DNA of 64,000 nt from contig NZ_WMKZ01000001.1 of assembly GCF_019024285.1 (NCBI RefSeq), positions 682,001 through 746,000 on the forward strand, given 5' to 3'. The notes beneath the pieces are model-generated. The model did no database searches and was not told the DNA's origin. It saw only the letters and a list, made by a program, of their open reading frames with translations. The stretch comes from Alkalihalobacterium elongatum (GTDB lineage: Bacteria > Bacillota > Bacilli > Bacillales > Bacillaceae_F). This document shows, one piece after another, positions 18,252 to 26,979 of the stretch (within the stretch, counting starts at the first letter, position 1; every line of letters begins with the position of its first letter). Both the position numbers and the translations under genes were made by a program.

Positions 18252-19835
18252 CTAGTCATCCACCATCCATGTTCTAATAAGCTTAGCAAATTCATCTGGT
18301 TTTTCTCTCGCCATTCGTTCAAGCTGCTTTCGCTTTGTAGCCGAAGCACTATCTTCTTCATTAGGAAGTTCAGGTACTTCTTCGTTTATTTGAGCTATAA
18401 TTGTTTCCTCTTCCTCTTCTTTATTTCTCTTTTTCTTCTTAACCAATAAGAAGATTAATAGAATTATAATCGCAATTAATATACCAGCAACAATATATAA
18501 CCAAGTTACATCCGTTTGTTCTGAGACTTGTTGAACTTCAACTTTCCCTCTAAATTGTTGTGAAGATACAAATATCTTATCGTTAATATCTTCTGCAGTT
18601 AGTTCATTTGCTAAATTACCATCTATACTCGTTCGTACAATCGTACTTAATATTTGCTGTATATCGTTTAATCGTTCTATTGGAAGTTCCTCTTGACCAT
18701 CAGGAGGTTCAACCATTACCTGTATACCTAGATCCCTAATTTTATATGGACTTTCGACAATATCTCGCCGTATACGGTTCACTTCATTATTTACACGTTC
18801 TTCAATTTTTTCATAGGAGCCGCCGCCTCCACCGACAATACCAGGATAGCCAGGGATAGCTTCACCTGTACCTGCTACTCCCCCTTCAGGAACCTCGTCA
18901 CCCTCATACGTTTCAGTGATTCTCTCGATACTCACAGCTAAGCCTTCCATATTCTCTTCATCAACTGGTGCGACAATGTCTTCTTGACGATTCTCTTGTG
19001 TAAAATCAATATCTGTCGTAACAGAAACTAATACACTATCTCGTCCCATCATAGTTCCAAGCATTTGAGTTAGTTGACGTTGTAGGTCTCTTTCAATATC
19101 TTGTTTAATTTTTCTTTGATGTTCGTATGCAGTCATTGTAGAGTAATCAATTGAATTTTCATCTTTATATTCATAATGCTCAAACATCTGGTTCATAATG
19201 ACAATATTATCTATAGGAAGGTTAGGAACACTTTTGGATACTAGATGATAAAGCGCTCGAACCTGCCTCGGTTCGAGTTGGTATCCAGGAGCTGTATTTA
19301 TGACTATTGACGCTGATGCCGTCATCAATTCATCAGATACCCAAATTCTTTCTTCTGGTAGTGTGATCATGACATTAGCACCGTTTACACCGTCTATATT
19401 GCGAATTAGATTCCCTAGTTCAGTTTGAACTGCTGCTCTTTCCATTAATGAGAATTCATTATCGGTAATACCAATTCCCATTCGGTCTCTAAAAAAACCA
19501 TAATCGATACTACCACTTCTAGGAATACCTTCAGCCGCAAGCTCTACTTTTAAAGTATCGACCATTGATTCAGGAACACTAATCGTAGTACCATTAGCCG
19601 AAATCTCTGAAGAAATCCCTCTAGAGTCTAGTGTTTCTTTTATTTGTCCTGTTTCTTGAACAGTTAAGTTACTGTATAAAGGAAGAAAACTTGATTTTGT
19701 TCCAAAAATAGTTAATAATATAATCATAGTGATTAATAATAAAATAGAGCCTAACATTATACCCTTTTGGGCATTAGTGCGCTCTTTCCAGAAAACTACA
19801 CCTTTTTCTCTATATTGTAAAAGCTTATCGTTCAT
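18252..19835 (-). CDS. fliF: FliF, MS-ring protein
   Basis: 527 aa with two membrane helices (about 25-45 and 443-465) flanking a large periplasmic-side region with ring-building motifs. The C-terminal ~40 residues, ending FAKLIRTWMVDD, bind FliG. It is the foundation of the basal body. It follows fliE by 44 nt and precedes fliG by 12 nt. Confidence 0.97.
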   Translation of the reverse strand: MNDKLLQYREKGVVFWKERTNAQKGIMLGSILLLITMIILLTIFGTKSSFLPLYSNLTVQETGQIKETLDSRGISSEISANGTTISVPESMVDTLKVELAAEGIPRSGSIDYGFFRDRMGIGITDNEFSLMERAAVQTELGNLIRNIDGVNGANVMITLPEERIWVSDELMTASASIVINTAPGYQLEPRQVRALYHLVSKSVPNLPIDNIVIMNQMFEHYEYKDENSIDYSTMTAYEHQRKIKQDIERDLQRQLTQMLGTMMGRDSVLVSVTTDIDFTQENRQEDIVAPVDEENMEGLAVSIERITETYEGDEVPEGGVAGTGEAIPGYPGIVGGGGGSYEKIEERVNNEVNRIRRDIVESPYKIRDLGIQVMVEPPDGQEELPIERLNDIQQILSTIVRTSIDGNLANELTAEDINDKIFVSSQQFRGKVEVQQVSEQTDVTWLYIVAGILIAIIILLIFLLVKKKKRNKEEEEETIIAQINEEVPELPNEEDSASATKRKQLERMAREKPDEFAKLIRTWMVDD

Positions 19836-19879
19836 GTGCCCTCCCGCCTATGTGACAATAACAATCTCAAGTTATTTTG

Positions 19880-20182
19880 TTATACTTGCATACGCATGAT
19901 TTCTTGGTAAGCCTCTATTACTTTATTACGGACCTCGACAGTAGCCTGCAAAGTAATACTAGCTTTTTGACCTAAAATCATAACTTCATGGAGATTATCT
20001 ACTTGTCCACGAGCAAGCCTCAATGTAGCCTCTGAAGATTGGCTTTGTATATTGTTGACGTTTTTTATTGCTTCACTAAGGGCAGTCTTAAATTGATCCT
20101 GGGCGTCTGCTGGAGTTCTTTTAATCATTTGTGTTTCTATTGGCTGTCGTTGTACAGCAAAGGGAGTGTTTATTTTATTCAT
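19880..20182 (-). CDS. fliE: FliE, rod-MS ring adaptor
   Basis: About 100 aa from MNKINTPF, which aligns with the start of B. subtilis FliE; an ATG 15 nt upstream or a GTG 6 nt upstream (better spaced from AAGGATGA) are alternatives. The C-terminal LMILGQKASITLQATVEVRNKVIEAYQEIMRM signature is clear. It connects the MS ring to the rod. It is third in the operon. Confidence 0.92.
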   Translation of the reverse strand: MNKINTPFAVQRQPIETQMIKRTPADAQDQFKTALSEAIKNVNNIQSQSSEATLRLARGQVDNLHEVMILGQKASITLQATVEVRNKVIEAYQEIMRMQV

Positions 20183-20199
20183 TTCCACTACAATCATCC

Positions 20200-20652
20200 T
20201 TATCTACCAATTTCTAATGCCTTCATCAGCATGTTTTTTGTTGCATTCAATGTCGTTACGTTCGCTTCATAAGAGCGTGTAGCACTCATTAGATCTACCA
20301 TCTCTTTTAGTGGGTCAACATTTGGTAGCTTTACATAGCCAGCTTCATCTGCATCTGGATGATCAGGTTGATACATCAATTTAAATGGTGTACGGTCCTC
20401 AACAATTCTGGATACTTTCACACCATTTCCAGGTTGATCTGATTGATTCATTGCTTTATTTAAGTATGAAGAAAAACTTTGTTGATTTGGTTGCATCACA
20501 ACCATTTTCCGTCTATACGGTTGCCACTCTCCATCCACAATGCTTGCACGAGTTGTTTCAGCATTTGCCATATTGGCAGAGATCACATCCATCCTTAACC
20601 TTTGAGCTGTTAAAGATGATGCTGAAATATTAAATCCATTAAAAATTGTCAC
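20200..20652 (-). CDS. flgC: FlgC, proximal rod protein
   Basis: 150 aa with the flagellar rod N-terminus (FNISASSLTAQRLRMDVISANMANAET) and the C-terminal MVDLMSATRSYEANVTTLNATKNM helix that forms coiled coil in the assembled rod. It lies 3 nt after flgB and 17 nt before fliE. Confidence 0.96.
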   Translation of the reverse strand: MTIFNGFNISASSLTAQRLRMDVISANMANAETTRASIVDGEWQPYRRKMVVMQPNQQSFSSYLNKAMNQSDQPGNGVKVSRIVEDRTPFKLMYQPDHPDADEAGYVKLPNVDPLKEMVDLMSATRSYEANVTTLNATKNMLMKALEIGR

Positions 20653-20655
20653 CTT

Positions 20656-21057
20656 TTATTTCCCACCTTTAATTACTGTTTGCAAACTATTAAAACGGCC
20701 GTTCAACCGGTCAATTAGAGCATTGTAATAGATTTGGTTTTGAGCAAGCGCTGCCATTTCTTTATCAATATCCACATTATTTAAGTTATGATTATACATT
20801 GTGTTATTTAACCTAGTAACAAAGGCTTCTCTCTGTTCCCCTGTGCTAAAACTCACATGACGATGGTCTGTCTTATTAACATCAAAGGATTTGGTCCTAA
20901 TTGCTTGATCAAGCGTATGTTGAAAGTTCACTTTTTTTGACTTGTAATTAGGTGTATCGACATTTGCAATGTTTTGGGAAATCGCTTTTTGTCTTAAAGC
21001 TGAACCATCCAACGCCCTTTCAAGTGTACTAAAAGTAGGGCTTGAGAACAAATTCAT
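20656..21057 (-). CDS. flgB: FlgB, proximal rod protein; first gene of fla/che
   Basis: 133 aa, FlgB family: SALRQKAISQNIANVDTPNYK near the N-terminus and MAALAQNQIYYNALIDRLN near the C-terminus. It is first in the flagellar operon, with a GGAGCG ribosome site and a sigma-A promoter ending about 45 nt upstream. Confidence 0.96.
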   Translation of the reverse strand: MNLFSSPTFSTLERALDGSALRQKAISQNIANVDTPNYKSKKVNFQHTLDQAIRTKSFDVNKTDHRHVSFSTGEQREAFVTRLNNTMYNHNLNNVDIDKEMAALAQNQIYYNALIDRLNGRFNSLQTVIKGGK

Positions 21058-21109
21058 TTTAGTCGCTCCTTGTCGTTTTTGCTCAAAAAATGGCTAATCC
21101 TGCTAGTAA

Positions 21110-21138
21110 ATTGTAATCGATCTGATTATGAATGTCTA
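21110..21138 (-). promoter_or_regulatory. Sigma-A-type promoter of the fla/che operon
   Basis: TAGACA (21133-21138), a 17-bp spacer and TACAAT (21110-21115); both hexamers match the sigma-A consensus at 5 of 6 positions. The predicted start near 21103 gives a leader of about 45 nt before flgB. I found no sigma-D-type (TAAA/GCCGATAT) promoter in the same gap. Confidence 0.65.
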
Positions 21139-21150
21139 ACAGTCATTAAA

Positions 21151-21165
21151 AATTTACTGCAATTC
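21151..21165. promoter_or_regulatory. CodY-like box upstream of the fla/che promoter
   Basis: AATTTACTGCAATTC matches 11 of 15 positions of the palindromic CodY consensus AATTTTCWGAAAATT. It ends 12 bp upstream of the -35 hexamer and is centred about 55 bp before the predicted start. CodY control of fla/che is established in B. subtilis, and codY itself is the next gene upstream. Confidence 0.4.
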
Positions 21166-21511
21166 AAACATAAAGACCTATTTAAAAAGTAATACTAAAG
21201 AACTATCTAAGTACATATAACAACGTAGATGTGTGTCGAATTGTGTAATACTATGTGTATTATAATATAAATCACCATAAAAAATATGGTTTTCTTGTTT
21301 CCTAATAATGTATTTACAATTTTGCCACTTAGGATTTTCCTCCTACGTTTTTATTTCTACAGTCATTTCTCTAAATCTATCCCAGTTAATTGAAGAATAA
21401 TAAATAGCCCATATCAGCCTAAATCAACAGTAGATTCACTCTAAAGCATGGAGAACTAAGCTTATGGCCTGGTTAAAGTAGAATAACAAAAAGTAGCAAT
21501 CTAGAGAAACC

Positions 21512-21547
21512 AAAAAAAAAGAGGTTAACTCAACAGCTAAACCTCTT
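21512..21547 (-). terminator. Terminator of the xerC-hslVU-codY operon
   Basis: On the minus strand, stem AGAGGTT/AACCTCT (21540-21546 with 21520-21526), a 13-nt loop, then nine U residues. It lies about 100 nt downstream of the codY stop and separates it from the flagellar operon. Confidence 0.8.
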
Positions 21548-21648
21548 GTCATTATCATACATACAATATAGAAACCTGCGTATGATTTTATGAAATAAGG
21601 AATAAGTCTTCTTGAGTAACCTCTTTTGGACTGTAACCTCAATTTATA

Positions 21649-22428
21649 TTAACCTTGTTTAATTTTATCTAATTCAGCTAAGAACTTATCATTTAGTACT
21701 TTAATGTATGTTCCTTTCATCCCTAAAGAACGAGATTCAATGACACCAGCACTCTCAAGTTTACGAAGAGCATTTACAATAACCGAGCGTGTAATACCTA
21801 CACGGTCAGCAATTTTACTTGCTACAAGTAAACCTTCTTTTCCTTCTAATTCCTCAAATATGTGTTCGACAGCTTCTAGCTCACTGTATGATAATGAACT
21901 GATTGCCATTTGAACAACCGCTTTACTACGTGCCTCTTCTTCAATTTCCTGCGTTTTTTCATGAAGGATTTCCATCCCAACTACTGTAGCGCCATATTCT
22001 GCTAAAATTAAGTCATCATTATCAAATGATTTATTCAATCTTGCTAATACTAGTGTCCCTAACCTTTGTCCCCCACCTAAGATAGGCACAATGGTTGTTA
22101 AGCCCGAACCAAATAAATCTTTGTTTTCAACCGGAAACGCGGTATACTCACTTTCAATATCAAGGTTGGCACTTGTCTCTTCTATTCTGAATAAATTAGT
22201 TGTGTACTCTTCAGGAAACTGGCGTTCCTCTAACATTTTTTTCATTCTTTCATTTTCAATTTCTTGCTTGATAGAAAAACCAAGTAATTTCCCTCGACGA
22301 CTTAAAACGAAAATATTCGCTTCAATTACATCGCGTAAAGTTTCAGCCATATCTTTAAAGTTTACGTGTTGGCCTCCAGACTTTTGTAGCATCTCATTAA
22401 TTTTTCTAGTTCTAGTTAGTAAATCCAT
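21649..22428 (-). CDS. codY: CodY, GTP/branched-chain amino acid responsive regulator
   Basis: 259 aa, exactly the B. subtilis length, from the ATG preceded by GGAGGAAAAGGA; eight upstream codons are excluded because the ribosome site lies in them. The N-terminal GAF domain senses isoleucine/valine. The C-terminal winged helix includes [21 protein letters not shown]. It represses nutrient-acquisition and motility genes in rich medium. It is last in the xerC-hslV-hslU-codY operon and directly upstream of fla/che. Confidence 0.97.
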   Translation of the reverse strand: MDLLTRTRKINEMLQKSGGQHVNFKDMAETLRDVIEANIFVLSRRGKLLGFSIKQEIENERMKKMLEERQFPEEYTTNLFRIEETSANLDIESEYTAFPVENKDLFGSGLTTIVPILGGGQRLGTLVLARLNKSFDNDDLILAEYGATVVGMEILHEKTQEIEEEARSKAVVQMAISSLSYSELEAVEHIFEELEGKEGLLVASKIADRVGITRSVIVNALRKLESAGVIESRSLGMKGTYIKVLNDKFLAELDKIKQG

Positions 22429-22453
22429 TCCTTTTCCTCCTAGTAAATCCATA

Positions 22454-23848
22454 CTATAAAATATATTGACTTAGATCTCTATTTTTTGCGATAGTTGCTA
22501 ACTTTTCTTCAACATATGCTGGTGTTATTACAATCTCTTCTAAGGTAATATCAGGTGCTTCAAATGATAAATCTTCAAGTAATTTTTCTAATAGCGTATG
22601 CAATCTCCTTGCACCGATATTTTCTGTATCTTGATTTACATCTGTTGCAATTGTCGCAATCTTATGAATAGCTTCGTCAGAAAACTTAACTTTTATACCT
22701 TCTGTTTCTAGTAATGCTGTATATTGTTTAATTAAAGCATTATCTGGCTCAATTAAAATGCGAACAAAATCGTCAATTGATAAATTAAAAAGCTCTACTC
22801 GAATCGGAAACCGCCCTTGTAATTCAGGTATTAAATCAGATGGTTTCGCCATATGAAAAGCACCTGCTCCAACAAACAAGATATGGTCAGTTTTAACTGG
22901 CCCGTATTTCGTTACAATGGTCGAACCTTCAACAATTGGTAATATATCACGTTGAACCCCTTCACGGGAAACATCCGCATTATTTTGACTCTTCCCAGCA
23001 ATTTTATCTATTTCATCTATAAAGATAATACCCAATTGTTCAGCTTTTGAAACCGCCTCTTGATTTACCTCATCCATATCAATTAGCTTTTGTGCTTCCT
23101 CTTCAGTTAAGTATTTTCGCGCTTCACGAACGGTTAAACGGCGCTTTTTCTTTTTCTTTGGCACCATATTTCCTAACATATCTTGCATATTGATACCCAT
23201 TTGCTCCATTCCAGACCCTTGAAACATATCTAAGAAACCAGCTGTTTGTTCCTCTACATCAATGGTAACGATATGGTCTTCAAGTTCACCTAAAGCAAGT
23301 TTATGCGCAGTTTGACGTCTTTTTTGCTGAATATCTTGACTTTCGTTTGAATCCGTTGCTTCTTGAACAGGTTGCCCTTGGTTGCCAAAAAGCATTTCCA
23401 GTGGATTTTTATATTGCGTCTGTTTTTTCGCGGAAGGTACAAGCAAGTCGACTATTCTTTGATTCGCTTGCTCCTCTGCCTTATCACGAACACTATTCAT
23501 TTTTTCTTCTTTTACGATACGAATTGACGTGTCTACAAGATCTCGAACCATTGATTCTACATCACGTCCTACATATCCAACTTCAGTAAATTTTGTAGCT
23601 TCAACTTTTACGAATGGTGCACCTACTAATTTAGCGAGACGCCTTGCAATTTCTGTTTTCCCTACGCCAGTAGGCCCGATCATTAAAATGTTTTTTGGTG
23701 TAACTTCATCGCGAAGTTTTTCATCCAATAAACTTCGACGATATCGATTTCTCAGTGCTACAGCTACAGACTTTTTCGCAGACTCTTGACCCACAATGTA
23801 TTGATTTAAACGTTCAACAATCTGTCTTGGCGTTAAGTTATTTTGCAT
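22454..23848 (-). CDS. hslU: HslU (ClpY/CodX), AAA+ unfoldase
   Basis: 464 aa. Walker A GPTGVGKT lies at 58-65, Walker [11 protein letters not shown] near 285, and sensor and C-terminal residues (ending SQYIL) that insert into HslV are present. It unfolds substrates for HslV. The intermediate I-domain (about 110-250) contains a basic KKKKKRRLT run. It follows hslV by 26 nt and precedes codY by 25 nt. Confidence 0.97.
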   Translation of the reverse strand: MQNNLTPRQIVERLNQYIVGQESAKKSVAVALRNRYRRSLLDEKLRDEVTPKNILMIGPTGVGKTEIARRLAKLVGAPFVKVEATKFTEVGYVGRDVESMVRDLVDTSIRIVKEEKMNSVRDKAEEQANQRIVDLLVPSAKKQTQYKNPLEMLFGNQGQPVQEATDSNESQDIQQKRRQTAHKLALGELEDHIVTIDVEEQTAGFLDMFQGSGMEQMGINMQDMLGNMVPKKKKKRRLTVREARKYLTEEEAQKLIDMDEVNQEAVSKAEQLGIIFIDEIDKIAGKSQNNADVSREGVQRDILPIVEGSTIVTKYGPVKTDHILFVGAGAFHMAKPSDLIPELQGRFPIRVELFNLSIDDFVRILIEPDNALIKQYTALLETEGIKVKFSDEAIHKIATIATDVNQDTENIGARRLHTLLEKLLEDLSFEAPDITLEEIVITPAYVEEKLATIAKNRDLSQYIL

Positions 23849-23874
23849 CTCAACATCCTCCGCTCTATAAGTTT

Positions 23875-24420
23875 TTATAGCTCCTCGATCACAATTTGTT
23901 TATTCGTATATACACAAATATCGCCAGCCGTTTCTAAAGCAGCCATCGCAATCTCCTTTGCAGAAAGTTGGGGCGCATGTTTTTTTAATGCACGTCCAGC
24001 CGAAAGAGCATAATTACCACCAGAACCAATGGATAGGATGCCATCATCTGGTTCAATGACTTCGCCAGTACCAGAAACAAGTAGTAAATGTTCTTTGTTC
24101 ATGACAATCAGCATCGCTTCTAAGCGTCGGAGAACTTTATCACTTCTCCATTCTTTTGCTAATTCAACTGCTGCTCTTTGCAGATTACCGTTGTATTCTT
24201 CTAACCGTCCTTCAAATTTCTCAAATAAAGTAAATGCATCTGCTACTGAACCAGCAAAACCAGCAATAACTTTTCCTTGATATATCTTTCTTACTTTTTT
24301 AGCGGTATGTTTCATAACTACAGCATTGCCAAACGTTACCTGTCCATCACCAGTCATTGCACATTGACCATTATGCTGAACTGCAAAGATAGTTGTCGCA
24401 TGAAAATTTGCCTCTGACAT
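23875..24420 (-). CDS. hslV: HslV (ClpQ/CodW), proteasome-like peptidase
   Basis: 181 aa Ntn-hydrolase subunit. [24 protein letters not shown] is the catalytic N-terminal region, and [14 protein letters not shown] is conserved. As in B. subtilis CodW, the protein starts MS... rather than MTT..., so after Met removal the N-terminal residue would be serine, the form reported to give a serine-type CodWX protease. A GGAGGATC ribosome site precedes the ATG. Confidence 0.96.
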   Translation of the reverse strand: MSEANFHATTIFAVQHNGQCAMTGDGQVTFGNAVVMKHTAKKVRKIYQGKVIAGFAGSVADAFTLFEKFEGRLEEYNGNLQRAAVELAKEWRSDKVLRRLEAMLIVMNKEHLLLVSGTGEVIEPDDGILSIGSGGNYALSAGRALKKHAPQLSAKEIAMAALETAGDICVYTNKQIVIEEL

Positions 24421-24506
24421 GAGAAGATCCTCCTCTAAGAGATAATCGAAATCGAATTTCCTGAAATTTGTAAATTGAGTACATATGGTTACTTCAAGTA
24501 TTAGTC

Positions 24507-25418
24507 CTATGCTCTTGGGTGGTGTTTCATATATACATCTTTCAATCGATCCTTTGTCACATGAGTGTATATCTGGGTTGAAGATAAATGTGAATGTCCT
24601 AACAATTCTTGGACAACTCTTAAGTCCGCGCCATTATTTAATAAGTGTGTTGCAAAGGTATGGCGTAACATATGTGGACTAACATGCATTGTTAACGATG
24701 CTTTTTCAATTCGCTTCTTCAAAATTTCTCGAATACTTCTATCTGTTAAGGGGCCACCACGAAAATTTAGAAATAGAGTAGGATGAGGCCCAGCTTTAGA
24801 CTTACTTAACAATTGTGGTCGACTATTTTCTAGATAGTTCTGAAGTGCATCAAGTGCATAGCTCCCAATCGGGACATATCGCTCTTTTCTCCCCTTACCA
24901 AGTACAAAAACAGTACCTATTGTAAAGTCAATGTCATCTATTTTTAATTTACAGCATTCACTAACTCGTAAACCTGAAGAGTATAGCAACTCAATAATCG
25001 CTTTATCTCGTTGGTCTAGAACATTATTTTCATTAAATGAAGAAAATAATTGTTCAATTTCATTTTCATACATAAAAGTAGGCAAACGTTTTCCCACCTT
25101 AGGAGAATAGGACGCAGCAAATGGATTTTCATTTACTTTACCTTCTCTTAATAGAAAACGAAATAGACTACGCAACGCTGAAATCTTACGAGCGATTGAA
25201 GTACGTGCATATTTTTGTTCATGTAATGCTGTTAAATAATTTCTAACAAGTAGATAAGAAACAGAAGAAAACTTATCAAGATGATTATCTTTCATATGTT
25301 TAACAAAATCATTGATATCGAACACGTAGTTATCAATCGTATGTTTTGAGCAATTTTTCTCAACTTGCAAATAAAAAACAAAATCATCAATTAACTTACT
25401 GGTGGATGTATTTCCCAT
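24507..25418 (-). CDS. xerC: XerC (CodV), tyrosine recombinase
   Basis: 303 aa. All catalytic residues are visible: R151, K175, H249, R252, H275 and Y284. The N-terminal SAM-like DNA-binding domain spans about 5-95. With XerD it resolves chromosome dimers at dif. It is first gene of the hslVU-codY operon, read from the promoter at 25444-25472 with an AGGTGTC ribosome site. Confidence 0.96.
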   Translation of the reverse strand: MGNTSTSKLIDDFVFYLQVEKNCSKHTIDNYVFDINDFVKHMKDNHLDKFSSVSYLLVRNYLTALHEQKYARTSIARKISALRSLFRFLLREGKVNENPFAASYSPKVGKRLPTFMYENEIEQLFSSFNENNVLDQRDKAIIELLYSSGLRVSECCKLKIDDIDFTIGTVFVLGKGRKERYVPIGSYALDALQNYLENSRPQLLSKSKAGPHPTLFLNFRGGPLTDRSIREILKKRIEKASLTMHVSPHMLRHTFATHLLNNGADLRVVQELLGHSHLSSTQIYTHVTKDRLKDVYMKHHPRA

Positions 25419-25434
25419 ATAGACACCTCACAAA

Positions 25435-25472
25435 AGCTACTAAATTGTACCACAACTTAGTAGCTCTTTCAA
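25435..25472 (-). promoter_or_regulatory. Promoter of xerC-hslVU-codY within an inverted repeat
   Basis: TTGAAA (25467-25472), a 17-bp spacer, then TACAAT (25444-25449) with an extended TGG; 5 of 6 matches at each hexamer. A perfect 9-bp inverted repeat, AGCTACTAA (25435-25443) and TTAGTAGCT (25457-25465), encloses the -10 in its 13-bp spacer, as an operator might. The predicted start near 25437 gives a leader of only about 20 nt. Confidence 0.65.
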
Positions 25473-25478
25473 GGAAAT

Positions 25479-26786
25479 TTACATTTTTTTCACAAAATTC
25501 TGAATTGTTTCTAATGCCCTATTTGCCAATGCTTCATTTCGTTCTTTTTTATTCTTAATCCTTTTTTCCAACGGCTTTAATAAACCAAAATTTGCATTCA
25601 TTGGTTGGAAATTTTTAGGGTTTGCTGTTGTAATGTATTGTGCCATACTTCCGATTGACGTTTCCTCAGGGAATACAGCTAGTTCCTTCTGTTGAACATA
25701 CCTTGCTGCATTAATTCCTGCAATTAGTCCAGAAGCAGCTGACTCTACATAGCCTTCAACACCTGTAATTTGGCCAGCGAAGAAAAGATCATCTCTTTCT
25801 CTAAATTGATAAGTAGGTTTTAACACTTTTGGAGAATTGATAAACGTATTTCGGTGCATAACTCCATAACGTACAATTTCTGCATTCTCGAGTCCTGGAA
25901 TCAGCTTTAATACTTCTTTTTGTGGCCCCCATTTTAGGTGTGTTTGAAAGCCAACAATGTTATACAAAGTTCCAGATTGATTATCTTGCCGCAACTGAAT
26001 AACAGCATAGGGTCTCTTACCAGTCTCTGGATGCTCTAATCCAACTGGTTTAAGTGGTCCAAATAACATTGTTTTCTTCCCGCGCTGGGCCATTACTTCA
26101 ATCGGCATACAGCCTTCAAAGAAGATTTCTTTCTCGAATTCTTTCAGTGGCACAGTTTCAGCTGCAACCAAAGCATCGTAGAACCGATCAAATTCTTCTT
26201 CTGTCATTGGGCAATTCAAATAAGCAGCTTCACCTTTATCATAACGAGATTTTAAGTAGACTTTATTCATATCAATAGAGTCTTTTTCAATGATAGGTGC
26301 TGCAGCATCATAAAAATATAAGTATTCTTCTCCAGTTAATTCTTTTAGCCTTTTGGATAAGCTTTCCGATGTCAGAGGACCTGTTGCAATAATAGTAGGT
26401 CCTTCTGGAATGTCACTTACTTCTTCATTCATTACAGTAACAAGTGGATGATTTCTAACTTTACTTGTTACACTTTCTGCAAATTCATGGCGATCAACAG
26501 CTAACGCTCCACCAGCAGGAACTGAACAAGAGTCAGCCGAAGAAATAATAACTGAATTCAAAATTCGCATTTCCTCTTTTAATACACCAACTGCGTTGGT
26601 TAATGTATTTGCGCGTAATGAATTACTACAAACAAGCTCAGCAAATTTATCAGTATGGTGTGCAGGCGTTTGCTTTACAGGTCGCATTTCATATAAATGT
26701 ACAGGAATTCCATGATTAGCAATTTGCCATGCTGCTTCACTTCCTGCCAACCCAGCACCTATTACGTTAATATGTATATTCTCCAA
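25479..26786 (-). CDS. trmFO: TrmFO, folate-dependent tRNA U54 methyltransferase
   Basis: 435 aa. The FAD-binding [14 protein letters not shown] motif is at 10-23, and conserved [21 protein letters not shown] and [20 protein letters not shown] segments follow. It makes m5U54 in tRNA using methylene-THF and FADH2. The start is TTG eight bases after GGAGGG. It lies downstream of topA and upstream of xerC, as in B. subtilis. Confidence 0.95.
   Translation of the reverse strand: MENIHINVIGAGLAGSEAAWQIANHGIPVHLYEMRPVKQTPAHHTDKFAELVCSNSLRANTLTNAVGVLKEEMRILNSVIISSADSCSVPAGGALAVDRHEFAESVTSKVRNHPLVTVMNEEVSDIPEGPTIIATGPLTSESLSKRLKELTGEEYLYFYDAAAPIIEKDSIDMNKVYLKSRYDKGEAAYLNCPMTEEEFDRFYDALVAAETVPLKEFEKEIFFEGCMPIEVMAQRGKKTMLFGPLKPVGLEHPETGKRPYAVIQLRQDNQSGTLYNIVGFQTHLKWGPQKEVLKLIPGLENAEIVRYGVMHRNTFINSPKVLKPTYQFRERDDLFFAGQITGVEGYVESAASGLIAGINAARYVQQKELAVFPEETSIGSMAQYITTANPKNFQPMNANFGLLKPLEKRIKNKKERNEALANRALETIQNFVKKM
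25485..25499. promoter_or_regulatory. CodY-like box upstream of the codY operon
   Basis: On the minus strand AATTTTGTGAAAAAA matches 12 of 15 CodY consensus positions. It lies in the last codons of trmFO, 12 bp upstream of the -35, centred about 55 bp before the predicted start. It could be a chance match because it is also coding. Confidence 0.35.
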
Positions 26787-26839
26787 GATTTAACCCTCCG
26801 TACTAAATTGAAGCTAATTCACTGTCTGTATTCTCAATC

Positions 26840-26893
26840 ATAGGATGACTCTGGGCAATACATTTCTTTCATGATTACCAGGAGCCATCCTAT
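26840..26893. repeat. Intergenic palindrome between topA and trmFO
   Basis: Two 20-nt arms (26840-26859, 26874-26893) pair at 16 positions plus wobble, with a 14-nt loop. No U-run follows on the minus strand, so it is not a standard terminator. The arm end AGGATGACTC resembles AGGCTGACTC in the hairpins at 48.9 and 56.5 kb. It could be an mRNA stability or processing element within the topA-trmFO transcript. Confidence 0.5.
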
Positions 26894-26979
26894 TCACTCA
26901 ATACGTATATTTTAATATATCTTAGAAGTCTGACCTCTAATATAATATACTAACAATGCTTATCTTTCAATTGATTTCA

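Larger units (their letters stand above)
21058..21648. other. Intergenic region between codY and flgB
   Basis: About 590 bp without a convincing gene. It holds the flagellar promoter (21110-21138), a CodY-like box (21151-21165), a short dyad TAATAC/GTATTA near 21246-21262 and the codY terminator (21512-21547). A perfect TATAAT at 21259-21264 (minus) has no matching -35. A 68-codon minus-strand ORF at 21436-21642 lacks a ribosome site and contains the terminator, so it is not counted. Confidence 0.7.

Noticed and set aside
21259-21264. Perfect TATAAT upstream of flgB as main promoter
   Set aside because: No acceptable -35 at 16-18 bp; the TAGACA/TACAAT pair downstream is better.
21436-21642. 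68-codon minus-strand ORF between codY and flgB
   Set aside because: No ribosome site, contains the codY terminator, composition unlike coding sequence.
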